Positions 9,701-17,317 of a DNA stretch of 64,000 nucleotides are shown piece by piece. The stretch's first letter is position 1; each line of letters opens with the position of its first letter. The DNA lies in assembly GCA_040389005.1 (NCBI GenBank), contig JAZKAS010000021.1, positions 6,025 through 70,024 on the forward strand. The letters run 5' to 3'. The translations under genes and the position numbers were made by a program. The notes under the pieces are model-generated. The model ran no database searches. It worked only from the letters and a program-made list of their open reading frames with translations, and was not told where the DNA came from. Source of the stretch: JAGOUN01 sp040389005 (lineage in GTDB: Bacteria; Pseudomonadota; Gammaproteobacteria; JAGOUN01).

Positions 9701-10891
9701 ACAAGTTATGAAAAAATAAAGGCTTTTTATTTCCAATTGTTAGCGCTAATTGAGCGCAATAAAGACATCGTAATTGCTGACAATGCTCCAGAGTTAAGCA
9801 TTATTTCAAGATCTCATAATTCTCCTTTTAATGAAGATGTTAGTTATCTTATTTTAACGCAATGGCTATTTGAATTTTTATTTGATGAAAATAAGTATCT
9901 TGATGAAAAAAAAGAAAATTATCTAAATATAGCCAAATCATATATAGAAAATAACGACCCTAAGGCAAAAACACTTTTTCTTTATTTATCTAAAATAAAA
10001 CGTATGCTTTTTACATCGAAAGACATGGAAATTATTGAAAAAAAATTCGGTGAACCTATTGCAAAAAAAATAAAATCATTACATTTTTATAAAGAATGGG
10101 GCGAGATTTCCAGCTTATCTTTAACGGAACAAAGAAATAGTAGGATCAATAACTTTATAGAAGACAATATAGCTTTTATTCGTGAAAATGTTGATGCGAC
10201 AGATCTCATATCATGCTTTATGAATGAAACCGTAAAACATGAAGCGGTTGTAGTTTCTGAATTTGTTGCTGAGGAGCTATCAAAATATTTAAATAAAATG
10301 CATCTAACTCCGCGAACTAATCCTGAAAAAAGCTATCGACAACTCACCCGGCTACTAGTTGAAAGGTATGAAACTAGCACTGGAACAAATGCGCAATTAA
10401 TCAATGCGTCGCCCAATACAATTGCTGCAGTCATTTTTGACTTACAAAAACAATGCCGAAAAATTCGCGGATTTTTTGGAGAAAATAAATTAATTGCTCT
10501 TCACGATTTAATTTATCGCCTTAAATTGTATGCTTATACTCATAAAAATATGCATGCTGATCTCAGTCCAAGTGAAAAAGAAGCAATATTTGGCAATACT
10601 GGAATCATAAGAAATTGGGCATTTTCCAAAGCAATGCATACAGATAAAAGTAACTCACTTATACAGTGGCTTGAAAAACAATTTGGCATAAATATTGAAG
10701 AATCTAACAATCATAAAACTGTCATTAGTCAATGTCGTTTTATTTCACCCTCAACCACTTTGACTCTATACAACGGGTTCTTTAAAAATGACAGTTTGGC
10801 GGCCTCAAAAGATAATGAGACCGCTAAATTAACGCTAAGCCTAGAGATGGTGAGCATAAAATCTCCTGCTTTGCCTGCAGGGAGAAATTAA
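6770..10891 (+). CDS. Giant J-domain protein of unknown function (1373 aa)
   Basis: Residues 1-80 form a clear DnaJ-like J-domain: YYRFLGL, a helix ending in YKKFALRYHPDRN with the HPD motif at residues 42-44, and YAVLSDSVQRAQYD. J-domains stimulate Hsp70 ATPase activity. The remaining ~1290 residues lack the G/F region, zinc finger and substrate-binding domains of DnaJ, have no clear membrane segment, and look alpha-helical and charged. I recognise no other family. Codon use is AT-rich. Long stand-alone J-domain proteins occur among effectors of intracellular gammaproteobacteria, so a host-directed role is possible, but no secretion signal is proven. Confidence 0.85.
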   Translation: MSYYRFLGLNADGYKIDANEKKTPYTLQEITRAYKKFALRYHPDRNVNASDEQKECKQKLFENLQKIYAVLSDSVQRAQYDTTILPNELAKTDNFPSVNHKTSKIDENLFVTLKKDNEEETTLEFNLTSLILHGHYSQNGLLALAERNINVSTWMLGYILNFKQMTISGHFELLFIVEEQNQNSSFEINSSALTQKNILTQALHRNSDLYPVYIQEFCKACWKSKIRANLFLEKHPEILKNLEFSVLKKLLQDLPVVMKFMQQLYFRKENLSLEDAEEAPRESFDDLSSITNDDEANKKLQHHKEQFRILLEKYWQEYQQSFTIAREKHAQRFVEEQLKIFSAQGQAEINTAAITESLQKSSQEFPGIWQEFPRIAINNEIIEVLDLEILIIGFEFLIIKINRNALLAFFESFMEQRPQSHLNIELNIFNNIIDAKKDAINEIINIILICLTDNKSNSPETYLNLNSYQLFFSDYVHAAPFNSVIEKFNYLPAIKDERLINIYTDIFLSTQASLSFFEHFELMQVDSSPFFKENKRLLLYFLGNLQDDDLALIINEHKQKLKLALWLMHCKFSVSEIHAALPERIAKNNAFSALLAIFFQFFDALEKLYAYIEKDPDYHSSKNPITHDIFLPLFYRVYATCPPDIVYIKTNDVSVQLAILNENYYLNKVNREPAILNAWMKNICCNGSEEQIEEFLKKAGCASIVFDYLAGTPTLSEELPCQITFFARLENNQRWNQVYMTGALLKKWRVFIQENLTVINITYGLMNGYSRLVESEIYNQKIVAYASLLNQLNTIAQQSKQAYTYETLNKLFESLCQSGLDLETFNQIKEVLQKHHNILFFALFQLIAKHKEKFGIMNSLNIPIDFSFNQIPEFAMLSSFIAECYIAQDPEHIPIDFLKTLLRTYGKEFTVVVERYSLKSRLECDTEINQTFKQAEKKEISWTQKVEDISETIQLLSNKLFEFIEKLSLRNDESSISTSYEKIKAFYFQLLALIERNKDIVIADNAPELSIISRSHNSPFNEDVSYLILTQWLFEFLFDENKYLDEKKENYLNIAKSYIENNDPKAKTLFLYLSKIKRMLFTSKDMEIIEKKFGEPIAKKIKSLHFYKEWGEISSLSLTEQRNSRINNFIEDNIAFIRENVDATDLISCFMNETVKHEAVVVSEFVAEELSKYLNKMHLTPRTNPEKSYRQLTRLLVERYETSTGTNAQLINASPNTIAAVIFDLQKQCRKIRGFFGENKLIALHDLIYRLKLYAYTHKNMHADLSPSEKEAIFGNTGIIRNWAFSKAMHTDKSNSLIQWLEKQFGINIEESNNHKTVISQCRFISPSTTLTLYNGFFKNDSLAASKDNETAKLTLSLEMVSIKSPALPAGRN

Positions 10892-10905
10892 ATAATCTTT
10901 GGGTT

Positions 10906-10938
10906 TTGAGAAAACATAATTTTTTTATGTTTTCTCAA
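10906..10938. terminator. Bidirectional terminator between convergent genes
   Basis: A 13-bp perfect stem TTGAGAAAACATA / TATGTTTTCTCAA around an ATTTTTT loop. It lies 15 bases after the J-domain gene stop and covers the last codons and stop of the convergent HD gene. Its A/T tracts would allow termination in both directions. Confidence 0.75.
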
Positions 10939-12286
10939 TGAGCTGCTGAATCTCAGGTAACTCAACTATCGCTTGATCGATAAATAGCAAACACGCATGC
11001 TCATATTGATTTGCCAGCGAATTTACCAATAGCGAGCTTTCGTTAATTTTGCTAATTTGACCCTGAGAACCTAGCACCCAGATCGGATCAAAATCTTGCG
11101 AATAACATAATCGGGGTGCGCTAATAATTTCAAGCTGCCAATCGCTAATGATGTCAGCATGTTTTTTCTTTAAGGTTTCAACTTGCATTTGTACGTCATG
11201 AATTTGACTGATATCAAGTGAAACAACTTTCGGCATTTGTCGATATTGGATGCGTTGCGCGAGTAAAACAACATCATGCTTAATCTCTAAATCCGCTAAT
11301 TCTGACACTAAAACTAACACATGATAATCACATAGTTTTTTATAAAGCTCAAAATTATTGGATAAAAATTTTTCTTTTTCTTGTTGAGTTGGTTTTCTTC
11401 CGTGGATCATTTGATTAAATGAATGAATATTAATTAATAATTTTCCTAATGAAGAATGTCGATACGGCTCTAAAAAATCAGCTTCTGGAATACTTTTTGA
11501 TAACGCAATTAAAAATTTTGCCAGCATGTGTTCTGCGGCATGTTTTTTATCATGATGATAAATGTTACGAATCATTAACCAGCGTGCCACTAAATAATGC
11601 TCGACAACCCCCACGCCTTTTTTGGTCACCCCCAAACGCAAACCGTCTTCGGTGGGAACTGGCGTCAAACAATGCAACATCCAACGTAAATCAAATTCAC
11701 CGTATTTGACGCCACAAAAATGACTATCACGTAATAGATAATCAAGCCTATCGGCATCGAGTTGTGATGATACAATATCGGATAATAATTTATTTTTGGT
11801 ATAACGATGCGTGATCATTTGTTCAATCGCTTCGAATTTTTCTGCATTTAATGGGAAATCAGGATTTTCTTTATTATATGCCTCTAAAAAATTTTTACCG
11901 TTAAATTCTTTAAGATAATAGGGCGTCCATTCTTCATGACGAATGCATTTATTTGTAAATAAATTTTCAAACGCATGCGAAAAGGGTCCATGCCCAATAT
12001 CGTGTAACAAACAAGCTAAAATGACGAGTTGCTTTTCTTCATCAAGTAAACCAATTTTATTGGCAATTTGTGAACTGACATAACAACAGCCTAAACTATG
12101 ATTAAAACGCGTATACACTGCGCCCGGGAAAATTAAATCTGCCATTCCCACTTGCCGCACATGACGCAAGCGCTGAAAATGCGGATGATTAATAAACGGT
12201 TTGATCCAGTTATTTTCTTTATCAGAAAATTGCATGACGCCGTGAACGGGGTCTTTGATGACGTGAAAGTGATTCGTGTTATTCAT
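10925..12286 (-). CDS. HD-domain phosphohydrolase (dNTPase-like, COG1078 type)
   Basis: A 453-residue HD-superfamily metal-dependent phosphohydrolase. It starts with KDPVHGVMQF, then FQRLRHVRQVG, then TRFNHSLGCCYV (first metal His) and LLHDIGHGPFSHAFE, which holds the HD pair. SSQLDADRLDYLLRDSHFCGV supplies the downstream Asp. This is the typical layout of dGTPase/SAMHD1-like bacterial proteins of unknown exact substrate. It may hydrolyse dNTPs, but this cannot be told from sequence. It overlaps the terminator at its 3' end. Family call firm, substrate unknown. Confidence 0.88.
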   Translation of the reverse strand: MNNTNHFHVIKDPVHGVMQFSDKENNWIKPFINHPHFQRLRHVRQVGMADLIFPGAVYTRFNHSLGCCYVSSQIANKIGLLDEEKQLVILACLLHDIGHGPFSHAFENLFTNKCIRHEEWTPYYLKEFNGKNFLEAYNKENPDFPLNAEKFEAIEQMITHRYTKNKLLSDIVSSQLDADRLDYLLRDSHFCGVKYGEFDLRWMLHCLTPVPTEDGLRLGVTKKGVGVVEHYLVARWLMIRNIYHHDKKHAAEHMLAKFLIALSKSIPEADFLEPYRHSSLGKLLINIHSFNQMIHGRKPTQQEKEKFLSNNFELYKKLCDYHVLVLVSELADLEIKHDVVLLAQRIQYRQMPKVVSLDISQIHDVQMQVETLKKKHADIISDWQLEIISAPRLCYSQDFDPIWVLGSQGQISKINESSLLVNSLANQYEHACLLFIDQAIVELPEIQQLIEKT

Positions 12287-12386
12287 ATTCTTAACCTACA
12301 TTAGCTATAAAATCCTTGAAGGATTTTTGGTGAACAGAATAATTATTCCATAAAAAAACGAGATAGTTGACACAACTGTTTCTCCT

Positions 12387-13247
12387 TTAATTGACTATTA
12401 TCCTAGCGATACTCTGTCCCATTTGTGTAGTGTGTGACTGCATCTCTTCAAACCAATTGATTTTATCTTTTTCAAACAAAACAATCACCGTTGAACCTAA
12501 ACTAAAATATCCAAGTTCTTGGCCTTTTTCTAATTGAATATTTTCCGTTTCATAATTATATGTCGTAATTTCACGAGCCTTTCTCGGTGGCGTAATTTGC
12601 CCTGCCCAAACCGTTGTTATACTTCCAACAATCATCGCACCGACTAAAATCACGGCCATTTTTCCTACTGCAGTTTCAAAAATTGCAATCACGCGTTCAT
12701 TTTTAGCGAATAAGCCATCAATATGTTGCGCCGTCGTCGGACTCACGGAATACAAAGTTCCTGGTACATAAATCATTTGTAGCAAGCGACCGGTCATTGG
12801 CATATGTACGCGGTGATAATTATGCGGCGCAAGATAAATCAGTGCATGAGCACCATTTGTAAATGTAATGACTAATTTTTCATCGCTTGCGAGTAATTGC
12901 AGAACAGAATAAGTTTTACCTTTGGCCTGCAACAAACTATCATTTTCAAGATAACCTAATTGACTGATCGTTCCATCGGCAGGGCTTACAATATCTTCAT
13001 CGATGACTCGTGCACTAAATTTTAAACGCCGAATAAAAAAATCGTTAAATGTTGCATATGCGTAAGGATTTTCTTCCACAGCTTCTGACATGTTGATGTT
13101 ATAACAGCAGCAAAAAATTCGAATAAACAAGTTTTTTATGATTGGATGTCGGCAATTTGCCAATCGGCCTAATACTGAGGTTGTATGCTTTTGAAAAAAA
13201 GCGCGTTGAAAAAAAAGTTGCAGTGTCGTGTACATAATACCCATCAA
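12387..13247 (-). CDS. psd: Phosphatidylserine decarboxylase proenzyme
   Basis: Converts phosphatidylserine to phosphatidylethanolamine at the inner membrane. The 286-residue proenzyme has FNDFFIRRLK, the SPADGTI motif, HNYHRVHMPMTG (catalytic His region), GAMIVGSI, and near the C-terminus the LGST self-cleavage site with Ser252 expected to become the pyruvoyl group. It is somewhat shorter than E. coli Psd (322). A GGAG ribosome-binding site lies about 6 bases upstream of the start; MMGIMY offers several nearby ATGs, so the exact start is uncertain by up to four codons. Confidence 0.95.
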   Translation of the reverse strand: MMGIMYTTLQLFFQRAFFQKHTTSVLGRLANCRHPIIKNLFIRIFCCCYNINMSEAVEENPYAYATFNDFFIRRLKFSARVIDEDIVSPADGTISQLGYLENDSLLQAKGKTYSVLQLLASDEKLVITFTNGAHALIYLAPHNYHRVHMPMTGRLLQMIYVPGTLYSVSPTTAQHIDGLFAKNERVIAIFETAVGKMAVILVGAMIVGSITTVWAGQITPPRKAREITTYNYETENIQLEKGQELGYFSLGSTVIVLFEKDKINWFEEMQSHTTQMGQSIARIIVN

Positions 13248-13311
13248 AAAGGAGCGTAGATCAGATTATATAGTGATTATGCCACACAATCCGACCTACC
13301 CACCAGGGCTA

Positions 13312-13503
13312 CTATTCTTCTGCGACTTGTCGTGATTGGTACACCAAATCACCACGCCAGTTTTTAATGCCAAAAGTGGCCTGGGTGTTTTCACCAATAA
13401 GGATGGCAGTGAATCGGGCGATTAGAGACTGCAGATCATCTCCAACACCGTAGAAAATGCTAACATCGTTAACATAGAGTGAAGCACGGTATGTTCCTTG
13501 CAT
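13312..13503 (-). CDS. Small conserved-looking protein of unknown function (63 aa)
   Basis: A 63-residue soluble protein (MQGTYRASLYVND..., ending in YQSRQVAEE). A good TTAAGGAGAGCGTA ribosome-binding region precedes the ATG, which supports real translation. It has no Cys, no signal peptide and no recognisable motif. It lies between mnmG and psd on the same strand, about 120 bases from mnmG. I do not recognise the family. Confidence 0.65.
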   Translation of the reverse strand: MQGTYRASLYVNDVSIFYGVGDDLQSLIARFTAILIGENTQATFGIKNWRGDLVYQSRQVAEE

Positions 13504-13622
13504 TACGCTCTCCTTAATTCAAGCTTTCTCAATCCTTGTGCCACAAATCCTCTGTGACTTTCTGATTATACTTGCTCAACCTTAAGGAAATATTAGCAAA
13601 AGAAAACTATTTTGTCTATTTT

Positions 13623-15494
13623 TTATGCAGATTTTTTCAAGTGCACTAACAATATCGAAATCGCTGCCGGCGTAATGCCTGGAATACGTGCCGCCATGCC
13701 TAATGTGTCGGGTTTAACATTCGTAAATTTTTGACGGACTTCATTCGAAAGGCCATTAACATCGTCATAATTTGTATTGGCAGGAATGCGTAAATTTTCA
13801 TAACGTAATTGTTTATCGATTTCGAGTTGTTGACGATTAATATAACCGGCATATTTCACGTTCACTTCAATTTGTTCTGCAACACTTTCATCTTCTACCC
13901 AGGGGCCGAATAAATCCATTTCACGTAATAATTGGTACGTAACAGTTGGGCGTTTCAATAAATCTAATAAAGAATATTCGTGTTCAATCGCTTGTCCTAA
14001 TAATTTTTCAACGGCAGCACCTTTTTCATTGCCGGGTTGTGCCCACGTAGTTTTTAAGCGTTGCGTTTCATTTTCAACATTCAACATTTTTGTTTCGAAA
14101 TAATGCCAACGCGCATCTGAAATCAAACCGAGTTCACGCGCGATCGGGGTTAAACGTTGATCAGCATTATCTTCACGAAGTGATAAACGATACTCTGCGC
14201 GACTGGTAAACATGCGATACGGCTCTTGTGTACCTTGCGTGATGAGATCATCAATCATCACCCCCATGTACGCTTGATCACGACGTGGGGTCCAACTTTC
14301 TTTGCTTTGTGCTTTTAAGGCGGCATTCATACCGGCAATGAGTCCTTGCGCAGCGGCTTCTTCATAGCCCGTTGTTCCGTTGATTTGTCCGGCAAAAAAT
14401 AAATTACTAACAAATTTTGTTTCAAGTGATGCATGTAAATCTTGCGGATTAAAGAAATCGTATTCGATCGCATAACCCGGCCGCGTGATATGTGCGTTTT
14501 CAAAACCAATAATAGAGCGGACGAATTGCACTTGCGCATCAAATGGCAAACTGGTCGAAATGCCATTCGGATAAATTTCAAACGTATTCAAACCTTCAGG
14601 TTCGACAAACACTTGATGTTGATTTTTATCGGCAAATCGTACGACTTTGTCTTCAATCGAGGGACAATATCGCGGGCCAATGCCTTCAATTTTTCCCGAA
14701 TACATCGCAGAACGATGCAAATGTTCACGAATAATTTCATGCGTGCGTTCTGTTGTATATGTAATATGACACAACACTTGTTGCGGATGTTGTGTGACAT
14801 TACCTAAGTATGAGAATACGGGGCAAGGGGTATCGCCCGGTTGTGCGGCCATGACATCATAATTCAAACTACGTGAATCAATCCGTGGCGGCGTGCCAGT
14901 TTTTAATCGCCCGACACGAAATGGTAATTCGCGTAAACGATTCGCTAAAGCGATTGAAGGAGGGTCACCAGCGCGTCCACCAGAATTTGTTTGATCACCG
15001 ACATGAATTTTGCCTCCTAAAAACGTACCAACGGTTAATACGATACTTTTTGCATAAAACTTTAAGCCTAATTGTGTGATAACACCGATGGCACGATTAT
15101 TTTCAACAATTAAATCATCCACCGCTTGTTGAAATATAGAAAGATTTTCTTGACGTTCCAACATATTACGCACGGCGCGTCGATAAAGTTCTCGATCCGC
15201 TTGCGCACGGGTGGCTCGCACCGCAGGGCCTTTGCTGGCATTTAAAGTTCTAAATTGTATACCGGCCAAATCCGCGGCTTGGGCCATGACCCCGCCCATC
15301 GCATCAATTTCTTTCACCAAATGGCCTTTACCAATGCCACCGATCGCCGGATTACAGGACATTTGCCCGAGCGTTTCGACATTATGCGTTAACAATAAGG
15401 TTTGCGCACCCATACGCGCCGCGGCCATGGCAGCTTCTGTGCCAGCGTGACCACCGCCGATGACGATGACGTCGTAGTGTTTATCTAGATTCAT
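13623..15494 (-). CDS. mnmG: tRNA uridine-5-carboxymethylaminomethyl modification enzyme subunit
   Basis: With MnmE (encoded at 54816) it installs cmnm5 on the wobble uridine of tRNAs using FAD. The 623-residue protein has the FAD-binding motif VIVIGGGHAGTEAAMAA near residue 10, NPAIGGIGKGHLVKEIDA, TVGTFLGGKIHVG, TGTPPRI, RPGYAIEYD and FAGQINGTTGYEEAAAQG. The C-terminal helical domain that contacts MnmE and tRNA is complete. Length matches E. coli MnmG (629). In many bacteria mnmG sits beside mnmE or oriC; here it is about 20 kb from the origin candidate and separate from mnmE. Confidence 0.97.
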   Translation of the reverse strand: MNLDKHYDVIVIGGGHAGTEAAMAAARMGAQTLLLTHNVETLGQMSCNPAIGGIGKGHLVKEIDAMGGVMAQAADLAGIQFRTLNASKGPAVRATRAQADRELYRRAVRNMLERQENLSIFQQAVDDLIVENNRAIGVITQLGLKFYAKSIVLTVGTFLGGKIHVGDQTNSGGRAGDPPSIALANRLRELPFRVGRLKTGTPPRIDSRSLNYDVMAAQPGDTPCPVFSYLGNVTQHPQQVLCHITYTTERTHEIIREHLHRSAMYSGKIEGIGPRYCPSIEDKVVRFADKNQHQVFVEPEGLNTFEIYPNGISTSLPFDAQVQFVRSIIGFENAHITRPGYAIEYDFFNPQDLHASLETKFVSNLFFAGQINGTTGYEEAAAQGLIAGMNAALKAQSKESWTPRRDQAYMGVMIDDLITQGTQEPYRMFTSRAEYRLSLREDNADQRLTPIARELGLISDARWHYFETKMLNVENETQRLKTTWAQPGNEKGAAVEKLLGQAIEHEYSLLDLLKRPTVTYQLLREMDLFGPWVEDESVAEQIEVNVKYAGYINRQQLEIDKQLRYENLRIPANTNYDDVNGLSNEVRQKFTNVKPDTLGMAARIPGITPAAISILLVHLKKSA

Positions 15495-15559
15495 GGAAGC
15501 GATCTCATTTGTTTTGTGCGTGATTATATAGGCTGATCATTATTAGTTCAATCAATTGT

Positions 15560-15892
15560 CTACTGCACCAACAATTGAGCAATCGTAGTCACTTGCGTGA
15601 TAATTTTACTCGGTGTTTTTTCAATAAATACTATTTTTCGCTGAGCAAAATCGATAGATTTTAATTGATAAAGCAAAACCGAACCCTTAGTTTCCATCTC
15701 ATCTGGTAAAACAACCTCAAGCTTAACTCCACGAATTGTACTCGTGATGGGCGCGACAATCGCCATATTCGTATGCTGATTAAATGCTTTTTTAGAAATC
15801 ACCAAAACAGGTCGACGTTTCATAATCTCACGTCCACTACTCGGATCAAAGTCCAGCCAAACGATATCGCCCTGTTCAGGCACATAGTTCAT
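15560..15892 (-). CDS. MazF/PemK-family endoribonuclease toxin
   Basis: A toxin that cleaves RNA and is neutralised by the antitoxin encoded just upstream. From ATG at 15892 it has 110 residues: MNYVPEQGDIVWLDFDPSSGRE, which contains the GDIVW start strand and the FDPSSG substrate loop, then KRRPVLVISKKAFN and ITSTIRG. A longer in-frame start at 15928 would add 12 unlikely residues inside the antitoxin. The chosen ATG overlaps the antitoxin stop by four bases (ATGA), typical of translational coupling. Closest in style to ChpB/PemK. Activity is inferred from family. Confidence 0.9.
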   Translation of the reverse strand: MNYVPEQGDIVWLDFDPSSGREIMKRRPVLVISKKAFNQHTNMAIVAPITSTIRGVKLEVVLPDEMETKGSVLLYQLKSIDFAQRKIVFIEKTPSKIITQVTTIAQLLVQ

Positions 15893-16146
15893 AACATTTC
15901 CCTGCCAAAAGCTGCATCCTGTATCCACTCGTTATCTTCTTGAGAGTGTTGTAGTCTTTTCTTAGGGCTGCCTGCGAGTAAACTTTCTAATGTTTGCTTT
16001 TCTACAACGGGAGTGAGCACGATGGCATGGTCCACCACTGATAAATCGAGCGTTGACCCAATATGTAAACCTAAAAGACTCAAAATAGCTTTCGGAATAC
16101 TCACTATATTCGCGCCACCCGACTGCCTAATCGCTAACTGTGACAT
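15889..16146 (-). CDS. AbrB/MazE-family antitoxin
   Basis: An 85-residue antitoxin. Its N-terminal swapped-hairpin DNA-binding domain shows IRQSGGANIVSIPKAILSLLGLHIGSTLDLSV, with the NIVSIPKAIL core, and its charged C-terminal tail would bind and inhibit the toxin. The stop overlaps the toxin start (ATGA). A 7-2-7 inverted repeat at 16167-16182, about 20 bases upstream, is a probable operator for autorepression by the complex. Confidence 0.9.
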   Translation of the reverse strand: MSQLAIRQSGGANIVSIPKAILSLLGLHIGSTLDLSVVDHAIVLTPVVEKQTLESLLAGSPKKRLQHSQEDNEWIQDAAFGREML

Positions 16147-16166
16147 AAGCCCCCCTCTTATTTATA

Positions 16167-16182
16167 TTATACTAAAGTATAA
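16167..16182. promoter_or_regulatory. Probable operator of the MazEF-type operon
   Basis: TTATACT-AA-AGTATAA is a perfect inverted repeat just upstream of the antitoxin start and about 70 bases from the divergent YeiH-type gene. Toxin-antitoxin operons are commonly repressed by binding to such a site. Inference from position and symmetry. Confidence 0.5.
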
Positions 16183-16253
16183 CTTGAATTACATTGCATC
16201 TCAATAGATGGAATGCCAAAATCAACCTACTCTTGAAATTATTGAAGTATTCC

Positions 16254-17294
16254 ATGTCATTTGCTAAAGAAAACCGTCATCACACCTTCAATGGCATCAT
16301 TTTTGCTTTGTTATTTGCGCTTTCAAGCAATTACATCGCCAGTTTTGCCTGGGTGAAAAATCACGGCTTTAGCCCTTTGGTAATCGCCATCATTTTAGGG
16401 ATGGTTTACGGCAGCACGTTACGTCGTCATTTACCGCATGAATGGACACCGGGTATTCAATTTTGTGCGAAGAAAATATTGCGCTTCGCCATTGTGTTAT
16501 ACGGTTTTCGTTTAACGTTTCAAGATGTCTATCAGGTCGGCATACATGGATTTACGTTGGATCTTGCGATCGTCATATTAACCATGGTAATTGGCATTAT
16601 TATCGGCGTTAAAGTCTTTAAACTTGATCGTGATATTGCGATTTTAATCAGTAGTGGTGCCGCCATTTGTGGTGCGGCGGCCGTATTGGCAACAGAAGGC
16701 GTGCTAAAAAGCGAACCCTATAAAGCCGCATTTGCCGTGATTACGGTCGTCTTATTTGGTACGATCGCTATGTTTTTATATCCCTTTTTACAACATATGA
16801 ACTTTTTCGGCATGAATGAAACGCAATACGGCATTTATGTCGGCGCAACCATTCATGAGGTCGCCCAAGTCGTCGTTGCAGGAGCTGCAGTATCTCCTGA
16901 AGCGGGTAATATTGCGGTGATCGTGAAGATGACTCGCGTGATGTTGCTCGCGCCGATGTTGATCGTATTAGGATTTTATATCGCGAATTTTTCTAAAAAC
17001 ACACAAACCACCCCCGAGAAAAATAAAATCGGTTCCGCCTTAAAAAGCATTCCCTGGTTTGCGGTCATGTTTATTGTGGTCGTTGGATTTAATTCTTTAC
17101 GATTATTACCTCAAAGTGTGTTGGAAATAATTAATGGCATTGATACTTTTTTATTAACCATGGCTATGGCTGCATTAGGAATTGAGACTAACTTTGTGAA
17201 AGTGAAACAAATTGGCTTGAAACCCATCTATTTCGCGCTATTCTTGTTTGCGTGGCTTATTGGTGGGGGTTATTTACTCAACCAATGGATTTAA
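16254..17294 (+). CDS. YeiH/UPF0324-family integral membrane protein
   Basis: A putative transporter of the YeiH family with about 10 hydrophobic segments. The motifs YRLTFQDV-like GFRLTFQDVYQVG, SSGAAICGAAAV and GATIHEVAQVV are characteristic of the family (some members have been linked to sulfonate or cysteate transport, which I cannot confirm here). From ATG at 16254 it has 346 residues, the usual family length (about 340). An upstream ATG at 16194 would add 20 non-homologous residues overlapping the operator region. The downstream Clp-like gene begins about 25 bases after the stop, so the two may be cotranscribed. Confidence 0.85.
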   Translation: MSFAKENRHHTFNGIIFALLFALSSNYIASFAWVKNHGFSPLVIAIILGMVYGSTLRRHLPHEWTPGIQFCAKKILRFAIVLYGFRLTFQDVYQVGIHGFTLDLAIVILTMVIGIIIGVKVFKLDRDIAILISSGAAICGAAAVLATEGVLKSEPYKAAFAVITVVLFGTIAMFLYPFLQHMNFFGMNETQYGIYVGATIHEVAQVVVAGAAVSPEAGNIAVIVKMTRVMLLAPMLIVLGFYIANFSKNTQTTPEKNKIGSALKSIPWFAVMFIVVVGFNSLRLLPQSVLEIINGIDTFLLTMAMAALGIETNFVKVKQIGLKPIYFALFLFAWLIGGGYLLNQWI

Positions 17295-17317
17295 CTGAAT
17301 ATAAAGTAGGATGTCTC

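Noticed and set aside
14442..14807. 121-codon plus-strand ORF inside mnmG
   Set aside because: Shadow on the opposite strand of a highly conserved gene; no ribosome-binding site or family match.
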